From Herbiconiux ginsengi (GTDB lineage: Bacteria > Actinomycetota > Actinomycetes > Actinomycetales > Microbacteriaceae), in assembly GCF_900107435.1 (NCBI RefSeq), contig NZ_FNPZ01000002.1:62001-126000 (forward strand): 64,000 bases of DNA, written 5' to 3'. Numbering within the stretch: position 1 is the first letter of the stretch; every line of letters begins with the position of its first letter. Under the pieces are notes generated by a model. It searched no databases. It had not been told where the DNA came from and was given only the letters and a program-made list of their open reading frames with translations. Made by a program: the position numbers and the translations under genes. Positions 32,223 through 42,435 of the stretch are shown piece after piece.

Positions 32223-33587
32223 GTGATGAACAGCGCCGTACCTCTCCCCTTGGACCTTCCGGAACTCTCGATCGGCACTGTCGCCGAAGGGTTGGTGCGG
32301 CGAACGATCCTGCCGAGCGGGGTGCGCATCCTCACCGAGCACATCCCGGGCAGCCGCAGTGCCACGATCGGCTACTGGGTGGCCGCCGGTTCGCGCGACG
32401 AGCTGGGCGCCGTCGCCGGCATCCCGTCGCGTTTCGGATCGACGCACTTCCTCGAACACCTGTTGTTCAAGGGCACGCCGAGCCGCACGGCGCTCGACAT
32501 CGCGATCTCGTTCGACTCGGTCGGCGGCGAGCACAACGCCGTCACGGCCAAGGAGTACACCTGCTACTACGCGAAGGTGCGCGACGCCGACCTGCCGATG
32601 GCCGTCACGGTCATCGCCGACATGCTCACGTCGTCGCTGCTGGAGCACGGCGAGTTCGAGACGGAGCGCGGCGTCATCCTCGAAGAACTCGCGATGGCCG
32701 AAGACGACCCGTCGGATCTCGTGGGCGAGCGCCTGTTCGAGGCGGTGCTGGGCGAGCATCCGCTCGGCCGCCCGGTCGGCGGCACGCCCGAGACCATCCG
32801 CGCGGTCACCCGTGACGCGGTGTGGGAGCACTACGCGGCCTCGTACCGGCCCAATGACCTCGTCGTCTCCGCGGCCGGCGCCGTCGACCACGACGTGCTC
32901 GTGGCGGCCGTGACGGCGGCTCTGGACGCCTCGGGCTGGGATCTCTCCACCTCCGCCGATCCCCGCCCTCGCCGCTCCGTCGAACCCGCCGCGCTGGTCG
33001 CGGGCCGGCCGGTCAGCGTCGTCAACAAGCCCACCGAGCAGGCCAGCGTCATGGTCGGCATGCCCGGCCTCGTGGCCACCGACGAGCGCCGCACCACCAT
33101 GGCGGTGTTGAACTCCGCGTTCGGCGGCGGGATGTCGTCGCGCCTCTTCCAGGAGGTGCGGGAGAAGCGCGGCCTGGCCTATTCGGTCTACTCCTACGCG
33201 CCGAGCTACTCGGATGCCGGTGTCTTCACCATGTACGCCGGGTGCACGCCCGAGCGCTCCGGCACCGTCAGCGAACTCTTGCTGAGCGAGCTGCACCGCC
33301 TGGCCGCCGACGGCATCACGGCCGACGAGCTCGACCGCGCCCACGGTCAGCTCTCCGGTTCGGCCGCGCTCGCGCTCGAAGACTCCGACACCCGGATGTC
33401 GCGCCTCGGCCGCTCCGAACTCACCATGGGCGAGTTCGTCGACCTCGACGAGAGCGTGCGGCGCCTGATGGCCGTGACGCGCGACGACGTGCAGGAGCTC
33501 GCGCAGGAGCTCGCGGCGCATCCGGTGAGCATCGCTGCGGTCGGTCCGGTCGACGACGACGCGTTCCGTCAGGTGGTGAGCACCTGA
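32223..33587 (+). CDS. M16-family zinc peptidase
   Basis: A 454-residue pitrilysin-like peptidase. The inverted zinc motif HFLEH (75-79) is followed by LLFKGTPSR and the distal Glu region in ETERGVILEELAMAEDDP. The C-terminal half carries RLFQEVREKRGLAYSVYSY. These enzymes (PepR type) sit beside pnp and dapB in most actinobacteria and cleave short peptides or signal fragments. GTG 32223 and ATG 32226 are both possible starts. The next gene overlaps by one base. Confidence 0.93.
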   Translation: MMNSAVPLPLDLPELSIGTVAEGLVRRTILPSGVRILTEHIPGSRSATIGYWVAAGSRDELGAVAGIPSRFGSTHFLEHLLFKGTPSRTALDIAISFDSVGGEHNAVTAKEYTCYYAKVRDADLPMAVTVIADMLTSSLLEHGEFETERGVILEELAMAEDDPSDLVGERLFEAVLGEHPLGRPVGGTPETIRAVTRDAVWEHYAASYRPNDLVVSAAGAVDHDVLVAAVTAALDASGWDLSTSADPRPRRSVEPAALVAGRPVSVVNKPTEQASVMVGMPGLVATDERRTTMAVLNSAFGGGMSSRLFQEVREKRGLAYSVYSYAPSYSDAGVFTMYAGCTPERSGTVSELLLSELHRLAADGITADELDRAHGQLSGSAALALEDSDTRMSRLGRSELTMGEFVDLDESVRRLMAVTRDDVQELAQELAAHPVSIAAVGPVDDDAFRQVVST

Positions 33588-34189
33588 TGGCGCACACGCT
33601 CTACCTCGTGCGGCACGGCGAGCAGCTCGACGCCGAGCACGGCGTCGACGACGGACCGCTCTCGCCCCGCGGCCAGCGCCAGGCGCGGCTCATCGCCGAC
33701 CGCCTCGGCGGTGTGCCCTTCGACAACGTCTGGCACTCGCCGCTGCAGCGTGCCGAGCAGACGGCGCTCATCATGAGCGAGCACCTGCCGGCGCTCGACC
33801 CGAAGCCCAGCGCCCTGCTCTTCGACTGCGTGCCCACCGGATATTCGCCGCAGATGCCGCACACCTTCGAGCCCTTCTTCAACTCGGTCACGGAAGACGA
33901 GGTGGAGGCCGGCCGCGCCCAGATGTCGGATGCGGTGGCCGAGTTCTTGACGCCCTCCCGCGCCACCACCCACGACCTCCTGATCACGCACAACTTCGTG
34001 ATCGCCTGGTTCGTGCGCGAGGCGATGGATGCGCCGGAGTGGCGCTGGGCCGGCCTCAACCAGGCGCACGCGGGTCTCACGATCATCCGCTACAAGGCGG
34101 GTCGCCTGCCCGAACTCGTTGCCTACAACGACCTCGGCCACCTGCCGGTGGAGCTCCGAACCGGCGTCAACGACCCCCAGCCGTACTAG
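33587..34189 (+). CDS. Histidine phosphatase family protein
   Basis: A 200-residue phosphoglycerate-mutase-like phosphatase. The catalytic LVRHGEQ (7-13) and the second His in LITHNFVIAWFVREAM are present, with SPLQRAEQTALIM between. It could hydrolyse a small phosphoester; the substrate is unknown. The ATG overlaps the M16 stop (TGATG), so the two are translated together. A dispersed repeat follows the stop. Confidence 0.9.
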   Translation: MAHTLYLVRHGEQLDAEHGVDDGPLSPRGQRQARLIADRLGGVPFDNVWHSPLQRAEQTALIMSEHLPALDPKPSALLFDCVPTGYSPQMPHTFEPFFNSVTEDEVEAGRAQMSDAVAEFLTPSRATTHDLLITHNFVIAWFVREAMDAPEWRWAGLNQAHAGLTIIRYKAGRLPELVAYNDLGHLPVELRTGVNDPQPY

Positions 34190-34266
34190 CTCAGTTCAGC
34201 GTTTCCCTCTTGTCCCTTCGCCAAGTGTCGGGGAAACGAGAACGCAGGCCGCGGGCCGCGCTCGCT

Positions 34267-34426
34267 GACCCAGGGTGAGCGCGCGGCCGGAGGGCACGAC
34301 CGCAGGCCGGGCTCTCCGACCGCACGCGAACATGTCGCCCGGCGCCGCAGCAGCGGCGGCGCCGGCAAAGAGCGCCCGACCGACCGAAGGCCGGCCGGGC
34401 GCGGGAAAGCGGCGAAGCGGTACCCC
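34267..34426 (-). repeat. Dispersed intergenic repeat, copy A
   Basis: On the minus strand it runs from GGGGTACCGCTTCGCCG (34410-34426) to the GGGTC end at 34267. A central 44-base core (34323-34366) matches the core at 39508-39551 at 43 of 44 bases. The core holds the perfect stem GGCGCCGC/GCGGCGCC. It lies between two convergent genes, 78 bases after a stop. Confidence 0.8.
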
Positions 34427-34446
34427 CTTTCCCATCCCCGAAACAC

Positions 34447-34920
34447 TCAGAGCGGCTTGCAGTACCACCTTGTGGCGTTGGGGTTCCTGTTGTACGGGAG
34501 GATCTGCTCGTACCCGAGCCGCGCGTAGAGGCGGGCGGCACCATCGAGGGAGTCGTGGGTGTCGAGCACGAGTTCGGTGGCCCCGAAGGCGCGCGCCCGA
34601 TGCTCCAGCTCGCTCATCAGCGCGCCGGCCCAGCCGCGGCCGCGCGCGGCGGGGGAGAGCCAGACGTGCTTGACCTCGAAGCGCACCACCCCCGCATCGG
34701 CGTCGGCGAGCATCCGGATGCCGCCGCAGCCCACCGGTGCTCCCTCGTCGTCGTCGACCACCAGGAAGACGCCGTTCACGCCGTCGAAGTCGACGGGCGA
34801 CGGGTAGGACACCGTGTACGGGCCGTCATTCTGCGGAAAGGCCGCGGCGCGGAAGGCGAAGTAGTCGTCGAGCAGTGCTCGTTCGGGGCCGGCCGAGACG
34901 TCGCCGGGACGGATGCGCAT
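34447..34920 (-). CDS. GNAT-family N-acetyltransferase
   Basis: A 157-residue acetyltransferase. VKHVWLSPAARGRGWAGALM gives the acetyl-CoA loop (R/Q-x-x-G-x-G/A), and LVLDTHDSLDGAARLYARLG the second part of the fold. The acceptor substrate is unknown. It is intact, unlike the GNAT remnant near 9700. It is divergent from dapB. Confidence 0.9.
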   Translation of the reverse strand: MRIRPGDVSAGPERALLDDYFAFRAAAFPQNDGPYTVSYPSPVDFDGVNGVFLVVDDDEGAPVGCGGIRMLADADAGVVRFEVKHVWLSPAARGRGWAGALMSELEHRARAFGATELVLDTHDSLDGAARLYARLGYEQILPYNRNPNATRWYCKPL

Positions 34921-34990
34921 GCCTCCAGCCTACGAGGACGCGGCGGGCGCGCGGGCGTCGCGGTCGGTGGCCCCGGGTAGATTGGTGGCT

Positions 34991-35833
34991 ATGACTACGA
35001 AGGTTGCCGTCGTCGGCGCGACAGGGAAGTTGGGTCGGCTGATCTCCGGCCTCGTGGAGGAGTCGCCCGAGTTCGAACTCGTCGCGGCGCTGGATTCGCG
35101 GAGCACGCTCGACGACATGCTGGTGGCCGATCTGGTGGTCGACGTGACCATCCCCGGCGTCACCCAGAAGGTCGTCGAGTTCGCGGTGGCGAACGGCAAG
35201 AACGTGCTCATCGGCACCTCGGGCTGGTCGGCCGACCGGATCGCGGGCCTCCGCCGCAGCCTCGGCGACGAGCCCGCATCGGGCATCGTGGTCATCCCGA
35301 ACTTCTCCCTCGGTTCGGTGCTGGCCACCTCGTTCGCGGCGATGGCGTCGCGCTACTTCGACTCGATCGAGATCATCGAGACGCACGCCTCCACCAAGGT
35401 CGACTCGCCTTCGGGCACCGCGGTGCGCACGGCCGAGCTGATGGGCGCGGCGCGAGCCGCCCTGGGCCCCGTCGCCGCTCCCCACACCGACCAGCGCGCG
35501 CGGGGACAGCAGGTGGCGAGCATCCCGATCCACAGCCTGCGTCTCAACGGCATCGTCGCCAAGCAGGACGTCGTGTTCGGCGGAACGGGCGAGGTGCTCA
35601 CCATCACCCACGAGACCATCTCGCCGAGCGCCTACACGGCAGGAATCGGTGTGGCCCTCACCGCAGCGGCCACCGCGCGCGGCGTGATCGTGGGCCTCGA
35701 CCAGCTGATCGGCCTCGGCGGGCAGGCAGGCTCGGCGGCCCAGGATGACGCCTCCGGGACTCCGGCCCCCACCGACCCCGACCCCGAGAACGTTTCCGGC
35801 CAGGCGGCGACCGCCACGAGCGTGCATCCGTGA
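34991..35833 (+). CDS. dapB: 4-hydroxy-tetrahydrodipicolinate reductase
   Basis: A 280-residue enzyme of lysine and diaminopimelate synthesis, reducing HTPA with NAD(P)H. VAVVGATGKLGRLI is the nucleotide site; IPNFSLGSV and ETHASTKVDSPSGTAVRTAE form the substrate site. The first of the usual His-His pair is kept (general acid) while the second is Ala; the Lys and SGTA are conserved. The last 35 residues are an extra tail. Its stop overlaps the next gene (GTGA). dapA is not nearby. Confidence 0.96.
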   Translation: MTTKVAVVGATGKLGRLISGLVEESPEFELVAALDSRSTLDDMLVADLVVDVTIPGVTQKVVEFAVANGKNVLIGTSGWSADRIAGLRRSLGDEPASGIVVIPNFSLGSVLATSFAAMASRYFDSIEIIETHASTKVDSPSGTAVRTAELMGAARAALGPVAAPHTDQRARGQQVASIPIHSLRLNGIVAKQDVVFGGTGEVLTITHETISPSAYTAGIGVALTAAATARGVIVGLDQLIGLGGQAGSAAQDDASGTPAPTDPDPENVSGQAATATSVHP

Positions 35834-36273
35834 AGAACCGCTTCGCCGCGCTGTTGATGGCGGTGCTCCTCGCCGTCTACATCGTGCTCGTCGGCGTACG
35901 CGCCGTGCAGTTCGTGCTGACGGGGGTGCCGATCGCCGTCGCGATCGGAGTGGTGCTCATCATCCTGCCGATCGTCGGGGCCTGGGCGCTGGTGCGCGAG
36001 CTGATGTTCGGACTGCGCACCCAGCAGCTGGTCGAGCAGCTCGAGCGCGAGGGGGAGTTGCCGGTCGACGACCTGCCGAAGAAGGCGAGCGGGCGGCCGC
36101 TGCGAGCGGCGGCCGACGAGGAGTTCCCGGTCTACCGCGACGCCGTCGAGGCCGACGACACCGACTGGCGCGCCTGGTTCCGCCTGGGCCTCGCCTACGA
36201 CGCGAGTGGGGATCGCCGGAGAGCTCGTGGAGCCTTGCGTACCGCGATCGCTCTGGAGCGCGCGCAGCGCTGA
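35830..36273 (+). CDS. Membrane protein with TPR-like C-terminus
   Basis: A 147-residue protein with two N-terminal transmembrane helices (about 7-28 and 34-57) and a soluble end WRAWFRLGLAYDASGDRRRARGALRTAI that looks like one to two TPR helices. This type often follows dapB in Microbacteriaceae. It is translationally coupled to dapB by GTGA. It may be a membrane scaffold; no function is known. Confidence 0.75.
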   Translation: MKNRFAALLMAVLLAVYIVLVGVRAVQFVLTGVPIAVAIGVVLIILPIVGAWALVRELMFGLRTQQLVEQLEREGELPVDDLPKKASGRPLRAAADEEFPVYRDAVEADDTDWRAWFRLGLAYDASGDRRRARGALRTAIALERAQR

Positions 36274-36313
36274 CTGTCGCGCGGCGGCTGGGGTGGTTCT
36301 GGGGGCGGGGTGG

Positions 36314-37213
36314 CTAGACCGCGGCCAGCGCCTTTTCGAGGGTTTCGTCTCGGAAGGTGAAGCCGTCGGCCGCGAGCATCTGACTGGAGACGTCCTGGTC
36401 GGACAGGAGCAGGTCTTTGCCGGCGTCGGCCAGCGCCGCCTTCAGCGCCCACGCGGGCGTCTTCAGCCAGTAGGGGCGGTGCAGCTGCTCGGCCAGTTCG
36501 CGCACCACGAGGCTCGCGGGAGCGGGTTCGGGACCGGTCAGATTCACCGGTCCGCTGAGCGACGAGTCGAGCAGGTGCCGGAGGGCGGCCGCCTCGTCGT
36601 GCAGGCTGATCCACGGCCAGGTCTGGTCGCCCGAGCCGAGCGGCCCTGCGAGACCGGCCTTGGCCATGAGCCGCAGCGGCTTCAGGGCGCCGCCGTTGGC
36701 GGCGACGACGAGCCCGGTGCGCGCCAGCACCACCCGGGTGCGGGCGGCGGCGGGTGCGGCGGCCCGCTCCCAGGCCTCCGCGACCTTGGCCAGGAAGCCG
36801 TCGCCCACGGGCGCGGTCTCGGTGAGCAGCTCGCCGGGCCGGTCGCCGTAGAATCCGACGGCCGAGCCGCTGACGAACACCTCGGGCGGCGATTCGGAGC
36901 GCAGGATCGCATCCGCCAGCGTCGACGTGGCCTGGAGGCGCGACTGCAGGATCTCCCGCTTGTACGACAGCGTCCAGGGCAGGCGTGCGATGGACGCGCC
37001 GGAGAGGTTCACCACGGCATCCGCGCCGTCGATGATGCCGGTCTTGATCCAGCGGGCCTCGGGATCCCACGTGCGTTCGGTCGGCGTGCGCGCCGGGCGG
37101 CGCACCAGGATGAGCACGGTGTGCCCGTCGGCGCGCAACTGGGCGGCGAGTTCGGTTCCGATGAACCCGGAACCACCGGCGATCAGCACGGTGCGCGGCC
37201 CGGTCATCGACAC
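36314..37213 (-). CDS. TIGR01777-family epimerase/oxidoreductase
   Basis: A 299-residue atypical SDR (YfcH/SDR39U1 type). GGSGFIGTELA (13-23) is the nucleotide loop, ADAVVNLSGASIARLPWT and VFVSGSAVGFYGDRPGE are family signatures, and the C-terminal DUF1731-like part has WALKAALADAGKDLLLSDQ. The reaction is not established; YfcH-like proteins bind NADP. The start GTG-TCG-ATG lies at 37213; ATG two codons later is also possible. Confidence 0.9.
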   Translation of the reverse strand: MSMTGPRTVLIAGGSGFIGTELAAQLRADGHTVLILVRRPARTPTERTWDPEARWIKTGIIDGADAVVNLSGASIARLPWTLSYKREILQSRLQATSTLADAILRSESPPEVFVSGSAVGFYGDRPGELLTETAPVGDGFLAKVAEAWERAAAPAAARTRVVLARTGLVVAANGGALKPLRLMAKAGLAGPLGSGDQTWPWISLHDEAAALRHLLDSSLSGPVNLTGPEPAPASLVVRELAEQLHRPYWLKTPAWALKAALADAGKDLLLSDQDVSSQMLAADGFTFRDETLEKALAAV

Positions 37214-37247
37214 GTCCCCACTCCCGTGTGAGCTTCCGCCGCGACCA

Positions 37248-37673
37248 CTACGCGAGGCTCGCTTCGAGGGTGATCGGGATGCCGGCCAGCGCCCGCGAGA
37301 TCGGGCAGCCGGCTTTCGCCTCTTCGGCGATGCGCTGGAAGTCGGCTTCCGAGATGCCCGGAACGACGGCGCTCACGAGCAGGTGACTGCCCGTGACGCC
37401 CTCAGCGGGGTCGAAGGTGACGGCAGCGGTGGTCTGCAGCGATTCGGGAGTGGTGCCGAATCGGGTGAGCGCGTTCGCGAACGCCATCGAGAAGCAGGAG
37501 GCGTGCGCCGCGCCGAGCAGCTCCTCGGGCGTGGTGACGCTGTCGGCGCCCTCCGAGCGGGCCTTCCAGTTCACAGCGAAGGTGCCGGCCTCGGAGGTGT
37601 CGAGCGTGGTCGTTCCCGACCCGGTGAGGAGATCTCCTCGCCAAACGGTCGTGGACTCGCTGGTGACAGTCAT
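37248..37673 (-). CDS. OsmC/Ohr-family peroxiredoxin
   Basis: A 141-residue thiol peroxidase that reduces organic peroxides. The two redox Cys are Cys60 (AAHASCFSM) and Cys123 (AKAGCPISRAL). ATG at 37673 is chosen over 37679 because GGAGAGG is then well spaced. It lies 34 bases upstream of the epimerase gene and in the same direction, so they may be co-transcribed. Confidence 0.93.
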   Translation of the reverse strand: MTVTSESTTVWRGDLLTGSGTTTLDTSEAGTFAVNWKARSEGADSVTTPEELLGAAHASCFSMAFANALTRFGTTPESLQTTAAVTFDPAEGVTGSHLLVSAVVPGISEADFQRIAEEAKAGCPISRALAGIPITLEASLA

Positions 37674-37736
37674 GGGCATACCTCTCCGTCGGTGCTTCCA
37701 GACTATTCGGCTTTGCCCGGAATCGTCAGGCCCGAA

Positions 37737-38210
37737 TCAGGTGCGGCGCGAAACCGGGCGTGCGCGCACCAGCAGCAGATAGAGCTGGCAGCCGATGCAG
37801 TATCCGAAGACCGAGTTGAGAAAGGCGGCGACGAAGGCGAGCGAGGCGAAGATCGTGATGGCATACGGAACCCCGAGAGCCCCCAGCACGAGACCGGCGA
37901 ACGTGACGACGAAGCCGACGAATTGCGCGAAGGTCGGCGGCTTCGGATCTTCGAGTTCGGTCGGCGGGGCGAGTCGAGGGCGCACCAGCGTGCGGAACAG
38001 CCAGCCGAACGGGTGCCGCTTGACGCCCGCGGTGGCGCCCCAGAGGAAGAGCAGGCTGAGGGCGGCGAGCAGCAGGAAAGCGGGGGAGAGGATGCGCGCA
38101 GCCGGCTCGATCTGCGGATCGGTGGGATAGGCGAAGCTCAGCACGATGGTGACGAGCAGCAGCACGGCGGTGATGCCGGCGGTGAAGCGCGGCGCGCGGG
38201 GGTCGATCAT
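37737..38210 (-). CDS. DUF4395 membrane protein with CxxC
   Basis: A 157-residue protein with four transmembrane helices. The C-terminal GYCIGCQLYLLL holds a CxxC at the membrane edge. DUF4395 proteins are usually encoded next to a thioredoxin-like protein, as here (ATGA overlap), and may take electrons across or within the membrane. The partner's exact role is unknown. Confidence 0.85.
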   Translation of the reverse strand: MIDPRAPRFTAGITAVLLLVTIVLSFAYPTDPQIEPAARILSPAFLLLAALSLLFLWGATAGVKRHPFGWLFRTLVRPRLAPPTELEDPKPPTFAQFVGFVVTFAGLVLGALGVPYAITIFASLAFVAAFLNSVFGYCIGCQLYLLLVRARPVSRRT

Positions 38211-38638
38211 GCGAATTCCTTCAATCGGGTCTCCACCACGGCCCGGCGCACCGCGCCGCCGATGCGCGTGCGCACCACGCCGTCGCGATCGAGGATGAGG
38301 GTGGTGGGGGTCTGCAGGATGGAGAAGTGGCGAACCAGGTCGGGCCGATTCGTGACGTCGACGTCGAGGTAGGAGACGCCGCTCGTGCTGGTGGAGATGT
38401 CGGAGAGCACACGGCGGGTGGAGGGGCAGCTCGAGCAGAACTCGGTGGAGAACTGCACCAGCGTGGCCCGCTCGCCGAACCGCGCGGGCGCATCGGGAGC
38501 GTCGAGGAGTGCGGGTGACACGGATGGCTGGGCCGCCACGGCACGAGCGGCGCCCTGCCGCGACCTCCACCCGAAGCCCACGAGGGTGCTGACACCCACG
38601 AGTGCGACGAGGAACGCGATGGCGAGGAGAGGGTTCAT
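38207..38638 (-). CDS. Membrane-anchored thioredoxin-like protein
   Basis: A 143-residue protein with one N-terminal transmembrane helix (about 3-22) and a thioredoxin fold outside: FSTEFCSSCPSTRRVL with Cys68 and Cys71, cis-Pro in LQTPTTLILDRDG. It would form or reduce disulfides at the outer face together with the DUF4395 protein. ATG at 38638 gives a compact anchor; ATG at 38683 is an alternative, with TAATAT five bases before it as a possible leaderless promoter. Confidence 0.82.
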   Translation of the reverse strand: MNPLLAIAFLVALVGVSTLVGFGWRSRQGAARAVAAQPSVSPALLDAPDAPARFGERATLVQFSTEFCSSCPSTRRVLSDISTSTSGVSYLDVDVTNRPDLVRHFSILQTPTTLILDRDGVVRTRIGGAVRRAVVETRLKEFA

Positions 38639-38710
38639 GGTGATCGCAGCGTAGGCCGAGGCCGACCCGATGCATCCGTTCATGACGAATATTACGAACC
38701 GCAGGGAAGC

Positions 38711-38722
38711 TAACCTGAACAC
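38711..38722 (+). promoter_or_regulatory. -10 hexamer for leaderless thyX
   Basis: TAACCT, six bases, GTG. The same hexamer and spacing precede the leuA leader peptide. Confidence 0.5.
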
Positions 38723-39451
38723 GTGACTGCGATCGAATTCCGAAGCGATGTGACCGTCGAGCTCGTGCGCTCGAGTGCCCACGACTCCGACGTGCTGTTC
38801 GCGGCGCGCGTGTCGACGCAGGGCGAGCAGACCCTGGAGGCCGCCGAGACGGGGGCCGAGGCCGATCCGAAACGCGACCGCGGCCTGATCAACTACCTGA
38901 TGCGCGACCGCCACGGATCGCCGTTCGAGCACAACTCGATGACCTTCTACGTGCAGGCGCCGATCTTCGTGTTCCGCGAGTTCATGCGGCACCGCATCGC
39001 CAGCTACAACGAGGAGTCGGGTCGCTACCGGCAGCTGCGCCCGGTGTTCTACGTGCCCGGGCCGTCGCGCAACCTCGTGCAGGTGGGCAAGCCCGGCGCC
39101 TACGACTTCCTGCCCGGCACGCCCGAGCAGACCGCGCTGGTGGCCGCGGAGGTGCAGGCCGCGAGCACGGCCGCCTTCGAGTCGTACGAACGGATGCTCG
39201 AGGCCGGCGTGGCCCGTGAGGTCGCCCGGATCGTGCTGCCCCTGAACATCTACTCCTCGATGTACGTCACGATGAACGCCCGGTCGCTGATGAACTTCCT
39301 GTCGCTGCGCACGAAGCGCGCCGACACGCACTTCCCGAGCTTTCCGCAGCGCGAGATCGAGATGTGCGCCGAGAAGATGGAGGAGATCTGGGCGGAGCTG
39401 ATGCCGCTGACGAGCGCGGCGTTCGACGCGAACGGGCGGGTGGCGCCGTAG
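38723..39451 (+). CDS. thyX: Flavin-dependent thymidylate synthase
   Basis: A 242-residue FAD enzyme that makes dTMP from dUMP. The ThyX motif RHRIASYNEESGR (from residue 89) is complete, and HGSPFEHNSMTFYV and LPLNIYSSMYVTMNAR line the active site. The GTG follows TAACCT by six bases and has no ribosome site, so translation is likely leaderless. In related genomes dapA often follows; here a dispersed repeat begins right at the stop codon. Confidence 0.97.
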   Translation: MTAIEFRSDVTVELVRSSAHDSDVLFAARVSTQGEQTLEAAETGAEADPKRDRGLINYLMRDRHGSPFEHNSMTFYVQAPIFVFREFMRHRIASYNEESGRYRQLRPVFYVPGPSRNLVQVGKPGAYDFLPGTPEQTALVAAEVQAASTAAFESYERMLEAGVAREVARIVLPLNIYSSMYVTMNARSLMNFLSLRTKRADTHFPSFPQREIEMCAEKMEEIWAELMPLTSAAFDANGRVAP

Positions 39452-39586
39452 GGGTACCGCTTCGCCGATTCCCGCGATGCGCGGCCTGCGGTCGCGCGTC
39501 GCTCGTTGCCGGCGCCGCCGCTTCTGCGGCGCCGGGCGACATGTTCGCGTGAGGTCGCTGACGCGGCCTCGCGCTCACCCTGGGTC
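39451..39586 (+). repeat. Dispersed intergenic repeat, copy B
   Basis: It starts with GGGGTACCGCTTCGCCG at the last base of the thyX stop and ends CGCGCTCACCCTGGGTC. The 44-base core (39508-39551) differs from copy A by one loop base and contains a perfect 8-base stem with a 7-base loop. It would also act as a thyX terminator. Confidence 0.8.
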
Positions 39587-39715
39587 GTCGAGTACGGCCT
39601 GTTGCGTTCGGTCTCGCGCTCGACTCCGCGGCCGCGGGGTCTCTCCGGGTCGTGCGGGAGGGGGCTGTGGCGTTTGGTGTTGTGTTCGACTTCTGGAGCG
39701 AGCACCGCGTCGTGA

Positions 39716-39727
39716 TAACCTGATCTC
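39716..39727 (+). promoter_or_regulatory. -10 hexamer for leuA leader transcript
   Basis: TAACCT followed by six bases and the GTG of the leader peptide; transcription should start at that codon. Confidence 0.5.
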
Positions 39728-39772
39728 GTGTTCTACGGTTTGCTCCTTCTTAGCTGCCGCGACGAGTCCTAG
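39728..39772 (+). CDS. leuL: leuA leader peptide (attenuator)
   Basis: A 14-residue open frame MFYGLLLLSCRDES with four consecutive leucine codons TTG CTC CTT CTT, three of them rare in this GC-rich genome. The Leu run ends a few bases before a stem (39757-39766 with 39785-39794). This is the classical arrangement in which ribosome stalling for lack of charged tRNA-Leu changes mRNA folding upstream of leuA. The start is probably leaderless. Confidence 0.65.
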   Translation: MFYGLLLLSCRDES

Positions 39773-39794
39773 TTTCAGGCCTCCCTCGTCGCGG
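39757..39794 (+). promoter_or_regulatory. leuA attenuator stem
   Basis: CCGCGACGAG (39757-39766, inside the leader peptide frame) pairs perfectly with 39785-39794 across an 18-base loop. AGTTTGCTGTT follows. Since its left arm is covered by a ribosome that finishes the leader, its folding depends on leader translation. Confidence 0.55.
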
Positions 39795-39824
39795 AGTTTG
39801 CTGTTGGCTGACCACCACTCTTGA

Positions 39825-41606
<1,782 letters not shown>

Positions 41607-41618
41607 CCCGCGCCGCCG

Positions 41619-41669
41619 GGTAGCGCGAAGTGCGACTTCTGGTCGCCTCATGTCGCACTTCGCGCTACC
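41619..41669. terminator. 18-bp perfect inverted repeat after leuA
   Basis: Arms 41619-41636 and 41652-41669 are exact complements with a 15-base loop, 12 bases after the leuA stop. The stem is longer than common terminators and has no T-run. Confidence 0.6.
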
Positions 41670-41690
41670 TGGCATCGGTCGCGAGACCGC

Positions 41691-41702
41691 TAGAGTGAGC
41701 CC
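41691..41702 (+). promoter_or_regulatory. -10 hexamer for second GAP gene
   Basis: TAGAGT, six bases, ATG; no ribosome site. Confidence 0.45.
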
Positions 41703-42377
41703 ATGTTCTGGCATGCCTTGGGGGAGGTGCTTCCTCTCGCTTTCGCGGTGATCATCTCGCCCATGCCGCTGGTGGCCGTGATCACGCTGCTGCTCGGCCC
41801 GCGGGGCCGGCGCAACGCCGTCGCCTTCACGGTCGCCTTCGTGGTGGCGTTCTTCGCCCTCACACTGGCCCTTTCTTCCGGATCGAAGGGCACCACGCAG
41901 AACGATTCGTTCTTCGCGACGGTGTTCCACCTCGTGATCGGCTTCGCGTTCGCCGCGCTCTTCTTCTACCTCGCCTTCCGGAGCTGGCAGAAGCGGCCGA
42001 AGAAGGATGCCGCGCCCGTCGAGCCGAAATGGCTCGCCGCCATGGACTCCTTCGGTGTGGTCAAGTCGGCCGGTCTCGGTGCGCTGCTCGGCGTCGCGAA
42101 CATCAAGAACGTGCCGATCGCCATCGCGGCCGGTTCGGTCATCGGATCGGTGGACCTGGCCTGGTCGCTGGTGTTCCTCTGCACTGCCGTGTTCGCGGTC
42201 GTCGCCGGTCTCGGGCTGATCCTGCTCACCATCGTCGGAGGCTCGACGTCGCCGCGCATCGCGGGCGGACTCGCCTCGGCCAAGGCCGGCCTGATCCGCC
42301 ACAACAACGTGATCCTCGCCGTGCTCTTCGTCTTGCTCGGCGCTCTGCAACTCGGGCGGGCGTTCGAGGCCTTCTGA
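41703..42377 (+). CDS. GAP/Sap family membrane protein (second copy)
   Basis: A 224-residue protein with about six transmembrane helices (LPLAFAVIISPMPLVAVITL at the start; MDSFGVVKSAGLGALLGVAN in the middle loop). It is a paralogue of the protein at 5508-6173. It stands alone between leuA and recO, where it interrupts an otherwise conserved housekeeping order. Export of a lipid or small molecule is a family-based guess. Confidence 0.8.
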   Translation: MFWHALGEVLPLAFAVIISPMPLVAVITLLLGPRGRRNAVAFTVAFVVAFFALTLALSSGSKGTTQNDSFFATVFHLVIGFAFAALFFYLAFRSWQKRPKKDAAPVEPKWLAAMDSFGVVKSAGLGALLGVANIKNVPIAIAAGSVIGSVDLAWSLVFLCTAVFAVVAGLGLILLTIVGGSTSPRIAGGLASAKAGLIRHNNVILAVLFVLLGALQLGRAFEAF

Positions 42378-42435
42378 TCCGGGTCGACTCCGGGTCGCTC
42401 GGCTCTCCGTCGGTGGCGCGGGGGATACTTGACAG

